DNA of 64,000 nt from Cymbidium sinense (lineage: Eukaryota; Streptophyta; Magnoliopsida; Asparagales; Orchidaceae): contig CM038216.1 in assembly GCA_021442155.1 (NCBI GenBank), forward strand, positions 157,837,983-157,901,982, in the 5' to 3' direction. Numbering within the stretch: the stretch's first letter is position 1; the number at the start of each line of letters is the position of its first letter. Position numbers and translations under genes: made by a program. The notes under the pieces are model-generated. The model was given only the letters and a program-made list of their open reading frames with translations, was not told the DNA's origin and ran no database searches. Shown piece after piece: positions 12,461 through 24,659 of the stretch.

Positions 12461-13685
12461 CTTATTTCCATATGTTTGGGTGTTTTGGAAGTTAGGGTTT
12501 TGTTAAACATGCTATATCTTATGCTTGGGATTATGCTAAAAGTTTTCTTTAGGGATTTGTGATGATATATGGCCCAAATCTCATTTTTTATTTGCTATTG
12601 TTCACGGATTTTATGGTGCTCAGCTTGCTGAAAATAGTTTGGGATGATGTATGGCCCAAATATTGTATTGTTCACTATTTTCTATGAATAATGTGTTTAT
12701 CTTGCTGAAAAATTTCGGATATGGTAAAATGAAATTTTTTTTAAGTGCAAATATTTCTTATTCCTAAAGGCATAAAGCTTGCTGAAATTTCTTTTATCTA
12801 GAGAAAATTGCATTATTTTACCATTTAGTGGGCATGATGCTTGCTGGAAATCATTTTTATCAAAGAGGAAATTGCTGGATATTATTTTTATCAAAGGGGG
12901 AAGCTACCAATATGATTTTTTTTTTTACCAAAGGGGAAAATCATTTGTTTCTTGGCTAAAAGACTTACCATGCTAGAATTGATTTTAACTAAAGGAATTT
13001 GTTGCATAATAAGCATGAAACTTGCTGGAGTTTGTCTAATCAAAGTGGAAATAAATCATCTTGCTATTTGATGATTAAATTAGCTTCCTATGGCTATGAT
13101 ACATGCTGAATTCTTTTTACCTAACATGGGAATGATACAATGCTTGCTGAATTTTCTTTGCTTAATGAAAGCTAAAGCTAGAAGCATGAAAAGGGTGCTT
13201 AGAGGGGTTATGTTGAATCTAAAGTTACATGTTAATTTTCCCTTCTTTCAAGTATCAATCTTGACTATTTAAATATAATAGCCCTTCTCCCATGTGTTCA
13301 AAGCCGAGTAACAAAGAAAATGTATTATATGACATGCTTCTTTCTATTTATGCCGAAATCTGAAAGGAGAAGAGATATTTAAAGTGTCATATGACATGAA
13401 TCATAGGTTACATGAAAATTCTATGCTTCTTTAACTTATATGTTGCAATCCAAGATTGAAAGGAAGAGGCTATCCTACTTCATCACATAACTAGTTCTTA
13501 CAATGAGACTCCAAACGTGAAAGAGGATTCATTTTCAAAAGTAATTTTTAGATTTGTTACATTTTCAGCAAATCATGTTGCTTTCATAAATTTATTTAGA
13601 TTGCAATGCAATGCTTAGCAAATGCTGTCTTGTTTAAATATATAGGCAAATATATTCATGCAAATGCAAGCTTAAATTTGTGCTA

Positions 13686-14085
13686 TAAGTACATGTACAT
13701 GTTTCTCCAACATGACATGGAAACTTGGGATAAGTACATGTACATATTTCTCCAACATGACAGAGAAACTTGCTATAAGTACCTACACATGTTTCTCCAA
13801 CATGGTAGGGAAATTTGTAATATAAGTACCTATACGTGTTTCTCCAACATGGTAGAAAAATTTGTGATAAGTACCTGTACATATTTCTCCAACATGACAG
13901 AGAAACTTGTGATAAGTACCTATACATGTTTCTCCAACATAACATGAAAATTTTCTATAAGTACCTACACATGTTTCTCCAACATGGTAGAAAAAATTGT
14001 GATATAAGTACTTGTACATGTTTCTCCAAGATGATGGGAAACTTGCTATAAGTACCTACACATGTTTCTCTAACATGATAGTTTA
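13686..14085. repeat. 45-bp minisatellite in the 5' LTR, about 9 units
   Basis: Units begin taagtac at 13686, 13731, 13776, 13823, 13868, 13913, 13958, 14005 and 14048. Each contains catgtttctccaacatg, an inverted repeat with a 6-bp stem (catgtt/aacatg) and a 5-base loop. Frames across the array are a by-product of the 45-bp (multiple of three) period. Confidence 0.93.
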
Positions 14086-14878
14086 GTAAACCCATGCACG
14101 CCTTTTTTGGCATGGTGGGCAAATAAATTTTCGGCCATGGTGTCTCACGACACCTACCATGCACGTCTTTCTTGGCATGGTGGGAAGGCTTAGTTTCTCG
14201 AAGTAGCCCCCCTATGTGGGGATGACGTCGGGAGGCTGCCGAAATTTATTTAAAAAAAAAAGATAGAAAGGAAGGGATGAAATGCTTAAGTTGTCATGAT
14301 AGCTTAAAATTTCTTTATCTCAAATATGAATGCTTATGCTTCAATTTCTATATCATGCAAGCTATCCTATTTTGTGGAAAATATGACATGAGTTGATACT
14401 TATACTCTAACTTCTATAACATTCAAGCTATCCTATTCTATGGCAAGTGCAACATGAGTATGTGAATTGATCAATGCTTATTTATGTAAAAACATGAGTG
14501 TTTATGTATTGATTTTTACATCATGCAAGCTATCCTATTAGGTAGTCATTATGATATGTATTGTTTAATGCTCATCCTAAAATTCTACTTAGCTTGACAT
14601 GCTATCAGATATATGTTGGACATGTGCTTAAACATAAAGCTTAGTATGCCATCTCTCTTGTTTTACTTGTCCATTTTGCCATGATTTGCACACATTTATG
14701 AGACATGGAAAAAAAAATATATATATGAAGGAGAAAATAATATTAAATCAAATCTACAAGATGACATGACATCTATCATGAGGATATCAAAAAATAGAAA
14801 ATTGTCAAGTTAGAAAGGAACTATGTGAGTCTATGCAATTAACACTTTTGTAAGAATTGAAAGAACTTGGACTTGTAG

Positions 14879-14943
14879 TATAAAAGAGAAAGGGAAAGTA
14901 GAAGAGTAAGGTTTCATAAGAGGTGAATTCCTTCTTATTTATA
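14879..14943. promoter_or_regulatory. Paired TATA-like motifs in opposite orientation, 5' LTR
   Basis: tataaaag on the plus strand at 14879-14886 and tataaata on the minus strand (plus 14936-14943). The pair recurs at 31797-31861 in the 3' LTR. In the solo LTR (60349-60410) the plus-strand motif has become tataaggg while the minus-strand one is intact. The plus motif is a candidate for the element's own promoter, the minus motif for an antisense one. Confidence 0.45.
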
Positions 14944-15493
14944 GGCCTCCTTAACCTTCTCCTCTTATCACTTATTGTTATCCCATTGATACATGTTTAA
15001 GCTTATCATAAGTTGCATGCAAGGGGTCTAATCCAAACTTAGGCCATGTGTCATGCACATGCATGCATTTTAGATTTCCTTTATCATTTATTCTTAATGA
15101 TGTATGACAAAAATATGAGTTAAATAAACAAATATAAATTAACTCTTTCTTTTGTCATTTCCTTATGGCATCTCACATGCACATGCATGTGAGAACTTTC
15201 CACCCTTTCCTTTCATTCATCCTTTGTCATACACCCTTTATGAAATGGGATGAGTACTTGTGCCCTTTTGTCATAAGTTTACGTGCAAAGGTGATTCATT
15301 TAATTCACTTACTTGCTTTCTTATGACACTTATATGTCATGCATATCTACTTTTGCCATTTGTCTCTTAATGACATATGACATTCACTCATGTCTTTGTC
15401 CTCTCCTCTCTCATTAAGAGAAATATGGGCCATGGATCATATTATATGGGCCACTTTCCATTCATTTAGAACAAAGGAAGATTTATAGAAATT

Positions 15494-16090
15494 AGGCCCA
15501 CTTTCTACTACTTCATGATTGATCAAATGGGCCTCCAAAATAATTTATCTCAGCCTATTTTTCCTTGCTGATTTGTGGTATAAAAGGGAGATTTTGGCCC
15601 AAACATTATGCATATCTTATTTTCAATCAAATGCCTAAATCTATTTTAGGCCCACTTTCTACTACTTCATGATTGATCAAATGGGCCTCCAAAATAATTT
15701 ATTCCAGCCTATTTTTCCTTGCTGATTTGTGGCATAAAAGGGGGATTTTGGCCCAAATATTATACATATCTTATTTTCAATCAAATGCCTAAGTCTATTT
15801 TAGGCCCACTTTCTACTACTTCATGATTGATCAAATGGCCTCCAAAATAATTTATTTCAGCCTATTTTCCTTTGCTAATTTGTGGCATAAAAGGTGGATT
15901 TTGACCCAAACATTATGCATATCTTATTTTCAATCAAAGGCCTAAGTCTATTTTAGTTCCACTACTTCATGATTGATCAAATGGGCCTCCAAAATAATTT
16001 ATTTCAGCCTATTTTCCCTTGCTGATTGGTGGCATAAAAGGGAGATTTTTGGCCCAAATGAAGTGCATATCATGTTCTCAATCAAATAAT
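15494..16090. repeat. 154-bp tandem repeats in the 5' LTR, about 4 units
   Basis: Units start near 15494, 15648, 15802 and 15954 with aggcccactttctac (shortened in the last). Each carries gattgatcaaatgggcc and a TATA-like ggcataaaagg or ggtataaaagg followed by attttggccc. Confidence 0.92.
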
Positions 16091-16196
16091 TATGTCTACT
16101 TTAAATTCCTCACTTCATTTTTGGCCCAAATGAAGTATCCAATAAATCAAATATCTAGAAAGACATGTGATCCAAATGCAAGATAAATAAATAAAG

Positions 16197-16980
16197 AACA
16201 GATGCTATACTTCTTAGTTTGGTCTTAGGACTAGGTCCGGGTTAACAAAACCTAAAAATCTAATATTTCTATTATAAATCTTAGAAGTTAATTCTATCAT
16301 TGAATGATAAAAGATAAATTTATCAGCATCATTGTTAATACTTCTTTTCAAGTTTAAGATCTCAAGAAGAAAAGCTCAAACCCGATCCTCTATGTACAAT
16401 CCAGAGTTGACAAGGTTTGGAGAATGATAGATCTTGAAATAATTAATCTAGATCTGATCCTCTGCAAGAAGATAGTTAGAGTTGACAGGGTCTATCATCC
16501 CGGTTTGGTCTTAGGACTGGGTCCGGGTTAACAAAATCTAAAAATCTAATGATGCTATTGTAAATCTTAGAAGTTAATTCTATCATAGAATGACAAAAGA
16601 TAAATTTATAGCATCATTGTTAATGCATCTTTTCAAGTTCAAGATCTCAAGAAGAAAAGCTCAAACCCGATCCTCTATATAAAATCCAGAGTTAACAAAG
16701 TTTGGAGAATGATTTATCTTAAAATAATTAATCTAGATCTGATCCTCTGCAAGAAGATGTCTTGGTCTATTTTCTAGTTTCTTAGTCCCAAGTTAACAAA
16801 ACCTAAAAATGTGATATTACAAAATATGAATCAACTGATATAACTACTGAAATTCAAACCCTCAAGAAGAAAAGTCTCAAACCCGATCCTCATGTTCAGT
16901 GACAAGGTTTTGAAGGATTATACTTCTTGAGATAATGAATTTAAACCCCATCCTCCTCAGAAAATTGGACATAGTATAAG
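16197..16980. repeat. Roughly 285-bp tandem repeats in the 5' LTR, about 3 units
   Basis: Recurring blocks ggtcttaggactgggtccgg with gttaacaaaacctaaaaat (near 16217, 16502 and, degraded, 16780), each followed by aagctcaaacccgatcctc and a ttgaaataattaatctaga block. Also present in the other two LTR copies. Confidence 0.8.
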
Positions 16981-17932
16981 GTCTATCAATTGATATTAAA
17001 TGAAGGGTAATTTTAATTAAAATTTCAATGATAAATGACCATATATTCAAATCTAAAATTAATCATAAAATGATAAAAATTTAAATAAAATAATAAAATA
17101 AATATAAATAAAAAAATGAAATGAATTATTTAAATTAAAATTAAAACTAAAAAAATCAATCCACCCCTCCACAACTGTTTGTCTTGGGTGACAAATTAAG
17201 AAATTTTTGACTCACAAAGAGTCAATGTCAAATCAAATGCATAACCACACTCAAAATATCCCATAGACGCGCCCATGTCTTCTATCGGGGTTTTGGATAT
17301 GACACCACATAAATGTAATATAGCCCTCTAATCGGTGGTCGATGTGACACCACTAAATTATCACCGAACCATATGTTCCCTAACGGCTTTTTTGCTCTTT
17401 GAAATGTAAAATGTATTTGTTGGGAAAAATTGTTAGCTAAGGTTGACTTATATTTGTCCTCTTAAAACAAATTTCACCCCAGTCCACAAGGACAGTGAAC
17501 GAACCCATATGTTGTCGACAAGGATCCTTCGTTGGGGTCATTCCTATGACTGACGTGGACCATGACAGCCGGATGACGGAACCATGAGATCTAGATCGGG
17601 CGCATCATCGTTCCCCCCACAAAAAGTTTTAAATTAAAATAATAAATTTCATAAGTTCTAAACTCCACTCATTGCAATTATATACTCGTTCTTTAACGAT
17701 TCATTGACTAGCCTTAATCAAAAGTGCTCTCTCGGGAGGGGTAATTAACTATGAGGCTTGCCTATAGGAAACCTAGAACCAGATATAAAAAGTTCTCACC
17801 AAATGAGAACAAAATCTCTCGGTAGTGTCTTATCTACTATTCATCTATCTTCTGAAATTATAACCAACACTTAAAAAACTCTTTTGTTTTCTAAAAGAGG
17901 TCGGTGGCGAATTTTCGGATCCCACAGATTTT

Positions 17933-17950
17933 TGGCGACTCCCCTGGGGA
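17933..17950 (+). other. Primer-binding site
   Basis: tggcgactcccctgggga begins 6 bp after the LTR end. It starts with TGG, the complement of a tRNA CCA tail. Tat/Ogre elements commonly have a very similar site, usually attributed to tRNA-Arg; the tRNA assignment is from memory and was not checked here. Confidence 0.8.
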
Positions 17951-18221
17951 TAGGTTTCTCTTTCCATCTTTGGCTAGTTAAATCTAAGTTATAAGTTATA
18001 ATTGCGTATAAAAAATTGAATGAAATAAGAAATGAAAATGAAATTGGAAATGATAAGTTAAACTTGACAACTTAAAAGCTTGCTACTTAAAGTCTTAAGT
18101 CATTTGAGATTTTATTTAGTGCATATGCTTAGTACGTTTTGTCTTATTGTACCCATATTTTTGGAAGTAAGGTGATAGTATAGCTATCTTTAATTATTAA
18201 TTTTTACCTTTAAACCCCAGA

Positions 18222-18386
18222 ATGAAATTACAGAACATAGCTGTCACTATTACTCTCGGCAATGGCGCTAACATCCGTCTGGCAAATGCCATCATCAATG
18301 CTGGAAGCACCGGAGCTACCATCCAGTTTGGCAGCATGGATTTCCCAGCCATTCTAAATGAGCAAGGGCCTCAACTTGTCAAGTAA
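18222..18386 (+). CDS. Small intact leader frame (54 aa) upstream of gag
   Basis: A 54-codon frame with ATG at 18222 and TAA at 18384, lying between the primer-binding site and gag. The predicted peptide has alternating hydrophobic and small residues (VTITLGNGANIRLANAIINA) and no basic nucleic-acid-binding stretch. I recognise no family. It is undisturbed although the long frames around it are broken, and its GC content is higher than that of its flanks. It may be a real leader peptide, the remnant of an additional gag-side frame like the extra ORF of Ogre elements, or chance. Confidence 0.45.
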   Translation: MKLQNIAVTITLGNGANIRLANAIINAGSTGATIQFGSMDFPAILNEQGPQLVK

Positions 18387-18464
18387 ACTCATCCCGCACA
18401 CGCCATGTGCAAAGAACGCTAAAATTGTGACCCTACTACTATAGGGTCACTTCAAAAGAAACAA

Positions 18465-21400
18465 TCAGGCTTTGAGAGGCTCGATCCCTTGGAGACACCA
18501 ATCATGAAGAGGGTTACGAGACTGCCTCTAGTCCCTCGAACAATCGTGAACCCTTCCCTGGAGACACGATGCTGAAGCTTCTTCATCTGGAAGCAAGCTT
18601 AGCCGAAGACAACGAAGAAAGAGAAGTCTTGAGCTGTGTGCTCAACACTTACTCCCCGTGCAGTCAGCTACATAATCAACTGTGGAACCAGCAGTGAGTG
18701 TTCCAACCCACAACCGATTTGATAACCTTAAGTGGGTTAAACGGAACAGCTCTACTGGTCAGCTCAAATAGTCCTTTTAGATCCAACAACGTTCCAGCTC
18801 CTCCTACGAGGAAGCCCAAACTATATCGACGTGCACGGGTTCTCCAAGCCGCCAAGGAGAGAGATCGTGAAAAGAAGATACCGGATCTATCAAGGATGCT
18901 GGGATCGCCTCCAAGGAGACCTCATCCGTAACTCAAATGGCGTGCCAACCGATCCATGTCCCACACGGTGAGCATCGGGGTGTGACACTTAGACCGTGCA
19001 TCCAGGAATCCACTGCCGAAAGGTCCCGGTGGAAAGGTAAGCAGATATGGAGGCCTAGCCCTAAAAAAAAATTACTTTAGGGCAAAGAAATGGTGTGACA
19101 TCTGGTGTGAATTCCCAGAGATCCACCCTAACTCAAATCTATCAGGGATGGGAGAGCCCAAAAGAGGGCCCCAATGATAAAGAATATGATGGTACACCAG
19201 AGAATCCTTGGGATCCTCCATCAATCAACTCTGCCCCATCGAGAGGAGGTCAACTTCAATCGAAGCCCTCAAATCGAAGAAGTCTTGATTCCACATCTGG
19301 AATCGAAAGTCCATTGGAGATGTTGATCAAAAATTCATGTCCAAGAGGATGAAAAAGAAGAGGAGGATGCTACAACTGTTGAAATAGTATACATGGTACA
19401 ACAAGTCGGTGAGCCATCTGGTGTGTGCCAATATCAACATAGGCATTGTACAACAGTATCCCCCCCCTCCCAACCTGAAGAACAACAAAATGTTCAAGTA
19501 GAGGAAGCATCCTCGATTAAGAGGAACAACAAGAAGAAGAAGAAAGGAAGAAAATCCCACCTTCACGATACAACCACTTTGGCGAAGTGAGACAAATTCA
19601 GCATGATGAAAAGTCAAAGATAAAGAAATCGCTCAGTTGAATATGAAAATGAGTGAAATGATGATGCAGATGATTACAATGATGCAGTTAATGCAAAGAA
19701 ATATCGCGACAGGTCCAACACCTGTCCCCCCAAATAATCATCAAGCCTCTAGTAATGCCCATGACAATACTCCAATAAATCTGATCTCACATGCTTCAAG
19801 GGTCCAAATTGAGCCTAAAGTGAGGATTGAAATAAATGAGTCAGCAACCTCGCTTCTCAAAATATACAAACTATTGGCGATGCCTCTCAACTTAATATTA
19901 TCTTGAATGAGAAGATCAAAGTTGTTATAGCTGCGGGGTAGGCAGAAAAAATTGGTGAGCAAAGGTCATCCATATCCCATGGAATATGATCAAATTCCAT
20001 ACCCAAAAGGATATTCAATGCCAAAGTTTAATCTGATAGAAATGGTAATCCCAAGCAACATCTAGCCCAGTTCAAAGCGTCCTGTGGTAACACAGGAGGC
20101 AATGATGCATTATTATTCTATCAATTCATTAGTAGTCTAATTTTGACTGCTTTCGAATGGTATGCTGAGTTGTCAAATGACTCATAATACTTTCACGAAC
20201 TTGAAAACATGTTAAAAGGTAGAATAGTCAAAAGACAACAATTGCTGATCTTGCTCTTGAGAAGAGGAAGAAAGATGAATCACATCCATATACATAAATA
20301 TGAGTATGAAATGTGAGCAACAAGCAAGAAGAGCATGCGATATACGATGGGCAACATCGATGATAAGATTTTTATCTTTGCATGGCTTCAACTACCACAT
20401 TTCAAGAGCTACTTGATAGGTTGGATAAATTTGAGAAATTAAATTTATCCCATTCTGATAGCCACCAAGATAAATCTAAAAGAGCAAAAGCTCTAGATCC
20501 GAAGAAGGGTGAAACACATTTCACCTCATTCAAGAAGGATACAGGTAAGCACAACATCTATAATATAGATAAAGAAAGGCTACTTGTTTACCAAGAAAGA
20601 CCAAAGCAGTCATTCAATCCTGCTCCACAACCCAAGCTCATACTTGGAGGTAATGATGTGCTCAAGATCGCCAAACAAGGAATGAAGCGACCTAAAAGAA
20701 AACAAAAAGAGTATCTTTAAGAGAGAAAGTGTGGCTAAATTATTTAAGCATGCACTCAAAGCAGGATCTCCAGCTACTAGAGTGTAAAAGACCAAGAGGA
20801 CAAGCAGATAATCCTAACTATTGTCCATACCATCGGGTGCTCAGCCATCCTATTGAAGATTGCTACATATTCAAAGATTGGTTAGAGCAAAAGTATAGAA
20901 ATAGAGAAGTCACATTATCGGACAGTGTATTGGTGCGTCTGAAGAAAGAATCCACAAAAATAATCACCTCTTCTCTAGTGCCCTCAAACAAAGATAAAGG
21001 TAAAGAGAAGCTGGTCGATGATAAAGGATGGCAGGTCACAGTCTCTAAAAAGACTGTAAAAATGTTGAAACAACTGGAAGGTATTCCAGGTGTTCAATGG
21101 AAATCACCACTTGAGCCCGTACTTGAGTTAAGCCAAAACCCAAGTTATGGAAAGGCTAGCTCATCCCATGAAAGATAGCCTAGCCAAATACCACAAGGGA
21201 AGGCCAAGAAGCCTGCTAAACGAAAGAATAAATCAAAGAAAAAGAAGAAGACAGTAGCGCAAAATATTACTACTACTATTGATAGTCACAACGTAACACA
21301 AATGATCATCAAGAATATGGAAGATTACATACAATCAGCAAGACGACCTATCACGCTTGCAGAATGCATTACTAATCTTCAGATAAATGAAGAAACAAGG

Positions 21401-21673
21401 GAAGAAGTTGAAGAACTTCCTACTGAGTTTTGTTTGATGATGCATGAAGCTGATAACAGCTTAGAAGAACTCTGTTTCTCAAATGAAGATGAATCAAAGC
21501 TCACCATGTCAGCAGACATAAAAAATGTAAAGTTAGGTAATAATTCTGAATCTTCTAGCCTATCATTAGGGCAAAAGCGTCAAGAAACAGTCATAAGATT
21601 CGAAGAAGTAGCTCAAGCGCTTGAGAAGTGGTTGAGTCTCGCCATCTCAACAAAGAAAAGAGCCAATAAATAA
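18465..21673 (+). pseudogene. Decayed gag of the giant-LTR gypsy element
   Basis: Plus-strand frames interrupted by stops and shifts. The first piece is open from about 18465, has an in-frame TGA at 18695-18697 and continues to 18931. A Met/Gln-rich piece follows (about 19637-19906), then a basic piece (20382-20720). At 20729-21178 is the cysteine/histidine block NPNYCPYHRVLSHPIEDC, the form of zinc-binding block seen in Tat-type gag proteins in place of a classical CCHC knuckle. The last piece (21302-21673) is acidic and Glu-rich. The product would package element RNA into particles. The 5' limit is approximate. Confidence 0.75.
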
Positions 21674-23220
21674 AGATAAAGGAAAGAAATTGTCAATGAA
21701 AGAGTCCCTAAGGATTCAAATAAGAAGTCTTCTAATTAAAGGGATCGACTACAATATTCTATCCCATCTAAGGAAAATTTCGAGACTTAGTGTATACTAA
21801 GCACTGTCGGAAGATCTCGTAACACCTTAATTGAAGCTCTAGGAGAGTGAAGTTCAAGCATATTTTTCAACGCAGGAGACCTTGCATGTTCAAGAGCCCC
21901 AACCATTTAGATGATAGAATGCTTGGGATCGAGAGCATCGCCTCAGATGTTACTAAAAGTGATGAAGTTATGATACCATGGATCTTAATTGATTTCCTCC
22001 TCCGTGAATCTTATGAACTTGAGAACTCTTAGATGGCTATCTCTAGATGTACAACATGATGAGATAAAGTCATGGTTCAAGGATTGAGAAGGGACAAAAA
22101 TTGTCATTCCTCCCTCTTAAATTGGAGACCTCCACACATAAGCTAAATTTCATGTGATGATGACTTCATTGAGCTCTTCTAGGTCGACCACTTCATAAGT
22201 TTGGCATTGCCCATCTATCAATGTATGAAATATATAAAGGATGGAGAAGAATGCCAAATTGGGTGACATGCAACCTTTATGCATGAAATAAAGATATATC
22301 AAGATGCTATTTCTTCGAGGGAATCAAAGCTAACAAAATAACTAGAAAATACTATATCTACTTCAAAACCCATAAAAGAACAAGTTAAGAAGAAGGGAGA
22401 AATTAAAAAGAATAAAAGAAAGGAGATTGTTCCAAATATCCCTAGGGATATAAAGAATAGGTCCAAATTCAATAACATTGTCCCTCATCTAGGTAGTGAT
22501 ACTGAAGAAGAAGATGAATGTGTTCCTTCCAAATCCAAATCCATGTATCTTGAGTAAAGCGATTGAGGAAAATCAATTTGACGTTGAGTTTGAATTTGCT
22601 TTTGAAGGTAAGGTGCATACACCTTTTAAAATAATCATAGATCCATCTGAAAGACTATCAAGTCACTGCTCCTCCCCAACATTTTAAAGAAATCACCCCT
22701 CGAGAAACTCACAAAGTCAAGAAACTGGTGACCTTCTATGTACCTCCTCTCCCTGGAAAACATGGGCCAGGAAGCCTGTTTTATAAATTTGAGGGGTGTC
22801 AAGAAGAAGATCCTGATTGGGTAATGCAACTATCTGAAGAAGAAGAAGAAGCCATGCCCACAAGAATACCAAAATATTACTCTCCAAAGATGCAATCGAT
22901 GTAAAACATGGGCAGTCTGAGAGTAAATAAAGGACTAAGCTCTTTGAAATGATGTGGTACCCAAAAAGTTCTCAAACCATTGGTAAGAGAAATAAGCACA
23001 CTACCAAAGGCCTTGGTTTCATCCAAGACAATGGTCCACAAGAATATACCTATTACGCTATAACAGGAATAGAAGTTGAGAGTGATGATGAAGATGAGTC
23101 ATTTTAATGTCTCACAAATAATGAAGAAGTGGAAGCACAGCACTAAGAGCTTAAAGATGGTGGGCTACTATGGATGAACTTAAAGAAATTAATTTGAGGA
23201 GGAGGATCTCACGCTCATCT
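21674..23220 (+). pseudogene. Decayed protease/linker region of the gypsy element
   Basis: Short broken frames between gag and RT. The expected aspartic protease D-S/T-G motif is not clearly visible. Near 22990-23030 a TTKGLGFIQDN stretch resembles the glycine-rich block that precedes RT in related plant elements, and an acidic stretch (EVESDDEDESF) follows at 23070-23106. The assignment rests on position as much as on residues. Confidence 0.5.
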
Positions 23221-24552
23221 TACTCTCTAAGGTAAAATGGAAGAATTAAAAACTTTGCTCTGTGAATTCAGGGACTACTTTGCTTGGACATATGCTAAAA
23301 TACCAGGCTTATCCCCTAATGTAGCAGATCACAAATTAGCAATTAAGTCGGACGCAGCACAAGTCAAGCAAGTCTCTAAAGAATGAGATTAGAGGTTGAA
23401 GAAGGTAGGTAAAACCAAGAAGCTCATTCATAGAGAAGAAAAATACTGATTTGGATAGCTAATATTGTCCCGGAAAAAGAAGAATGGTCGATTGATCATA
23501 TCGACTGTGGATTTAAACAAAGCATGTCCAAAGATGACTTTACTTTCTATCGTAATCGTTAGTGGATAACACTTCAAACCATGACATGTTCTCATTTATG
23601 GATCATCATTACAATCAAATCAAGATGTCTCAAGATGAAGCATACCTCATTCAGGACACCAATTGGTATATACTGCTACACAGTCATGCCCTTCGGCTTG
23701 AAGAATGCTGGAGCTACATACCAAAGAGCTATGCCACAAATCTTTGATGAGTTGATTCATCAAAAAGTAGAGTGCTACGTTGATGACCTCATTATCAAGA
23801 GTATAGATTGCAAAGATCATCTCGATGATTTAAGGATCATCCTTGAAAGAATCGGAAAATATGATCTCAAGATGAATCCTCGCGCTTTGGAGTCTCTTCG
23901 AAACTTCCTTAGATATGCATAGAGGGATTGAAATCAATCCTAACAAAATCAAAGCGATTGTCGAAATGCCTCCTCCAAGGAGTTTTCAGGGACATCTCGC
24001 ATTCATTAGAAGATTTATATCAAATATGTTAGGCAGATGTCGACCCTTTGCAAAATTAATGAAGAAAGATACTCCTTTCAAGTGGGATGAAAGAATGCCT
24101 CGATCAAAAGATATATGTTGAACCCACCCACTCTTGTAGCCCCAATCTTAAGAAAGCTTCTCATCCTGTACACAGCAATACTGGAAGAATCTTTAGGTGC
24201 TCTGTTGGCGTAGCATAATGAGGAAGGAAAGCTTCTCATCTTGTACACAACAAAGAAAGAATCTTTAGTGCTGTTGAATAATGAGGAAGGAAAGGAAAAT
24301 GCTCTGTATTATATTAGTCGGAGACTAATAGGAGCAGAAACAAATTATTCTCCAATTGAGAAGCATTGCTTGGCGTTAATTTTTGCTGCTCAAAAGCTAC
24401 ATCATTACATGGTATCTCATAAAATTACTCTCATCTCAAGGATCGATCCATTAAAGTTCTTGATGACAAGACCAACATTGATAGGTCACTTGGCACGATG
24501 GGCTATCCTTTCCTGTAATTTGATATTACATATGTTCCCCAGAAAGCAATGA
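23221..24552 (+). pseudogene. Decayed reverse transcriptase and RNase H of the gypsy element
   Basis: Begins with FRDYFAWTYAKIPGLSP, the usual start of the Ty3/gypsy RT. Later come TVMPFGLKNAGATYQRAM and the catalytic YVDD in ECYVDDLIIKS (about 23770-23803). The RNase H piece at 24241-24552 contains ALYYISRRL and AETNYSPIEKHCLALIFAAQ, standard for the gypsy domain. Frameshifts separate the pieces: the RT N-terminus, the palm region (23581-23922), the thumb (23915-24121) and RNase H are in different frames, and about 30 bp of near-repeated sequence (cttctcatcttgtacacaaca) occurs around 24160 and 24235. Confidence 0.92.
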
Positions 24553-24659
24553 AGGGGAAAATTCTAGCATATTTTCTTGCTGCTCATCCCATTTCAACAG
24601 ATTCATCGCTTAATGATGATCTTCCGGATGAGCAAATCATGCACATATATGAAAAAGAA

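Larger units (their letters stand above)
11479..17926 (+). repeat. 5' LTR, 6448 bp
   Basis: Starts tgttgaccacaactatg and ends ggatcccaca. It matches 28336-35156 along its whole length and, more distantly, 56962-63044. It contains, in order: a CT-rich leader-like block (12170-12460), a 45-bp minisatellite (13686-14085), paired TATA-like motifs (14879-14943), a 154-bp tandem array (15494-16090) and a roughly 285-bp array (16197-16980). Plant gypsy LTRs are usually 0.3-5 kb, so this is unusually long. Confidence 0.95.

Noticed and set aside
13686..14085. CRISPR-like look of regularly spaced repeats
   Set aside because: There are no unique spacers of constant length, the units are directly tandem, and the array lies in a plant LTR.
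13606..14164. Overlapping open frames on both strands with repeated MFLQHGR or CWRNMYRYL peptides
   Set aside because: They are produced by the 45-bp minisatellite, whose period is a multiple of three. Both strands give repeats, and copies in the other LTRs are out of frame.
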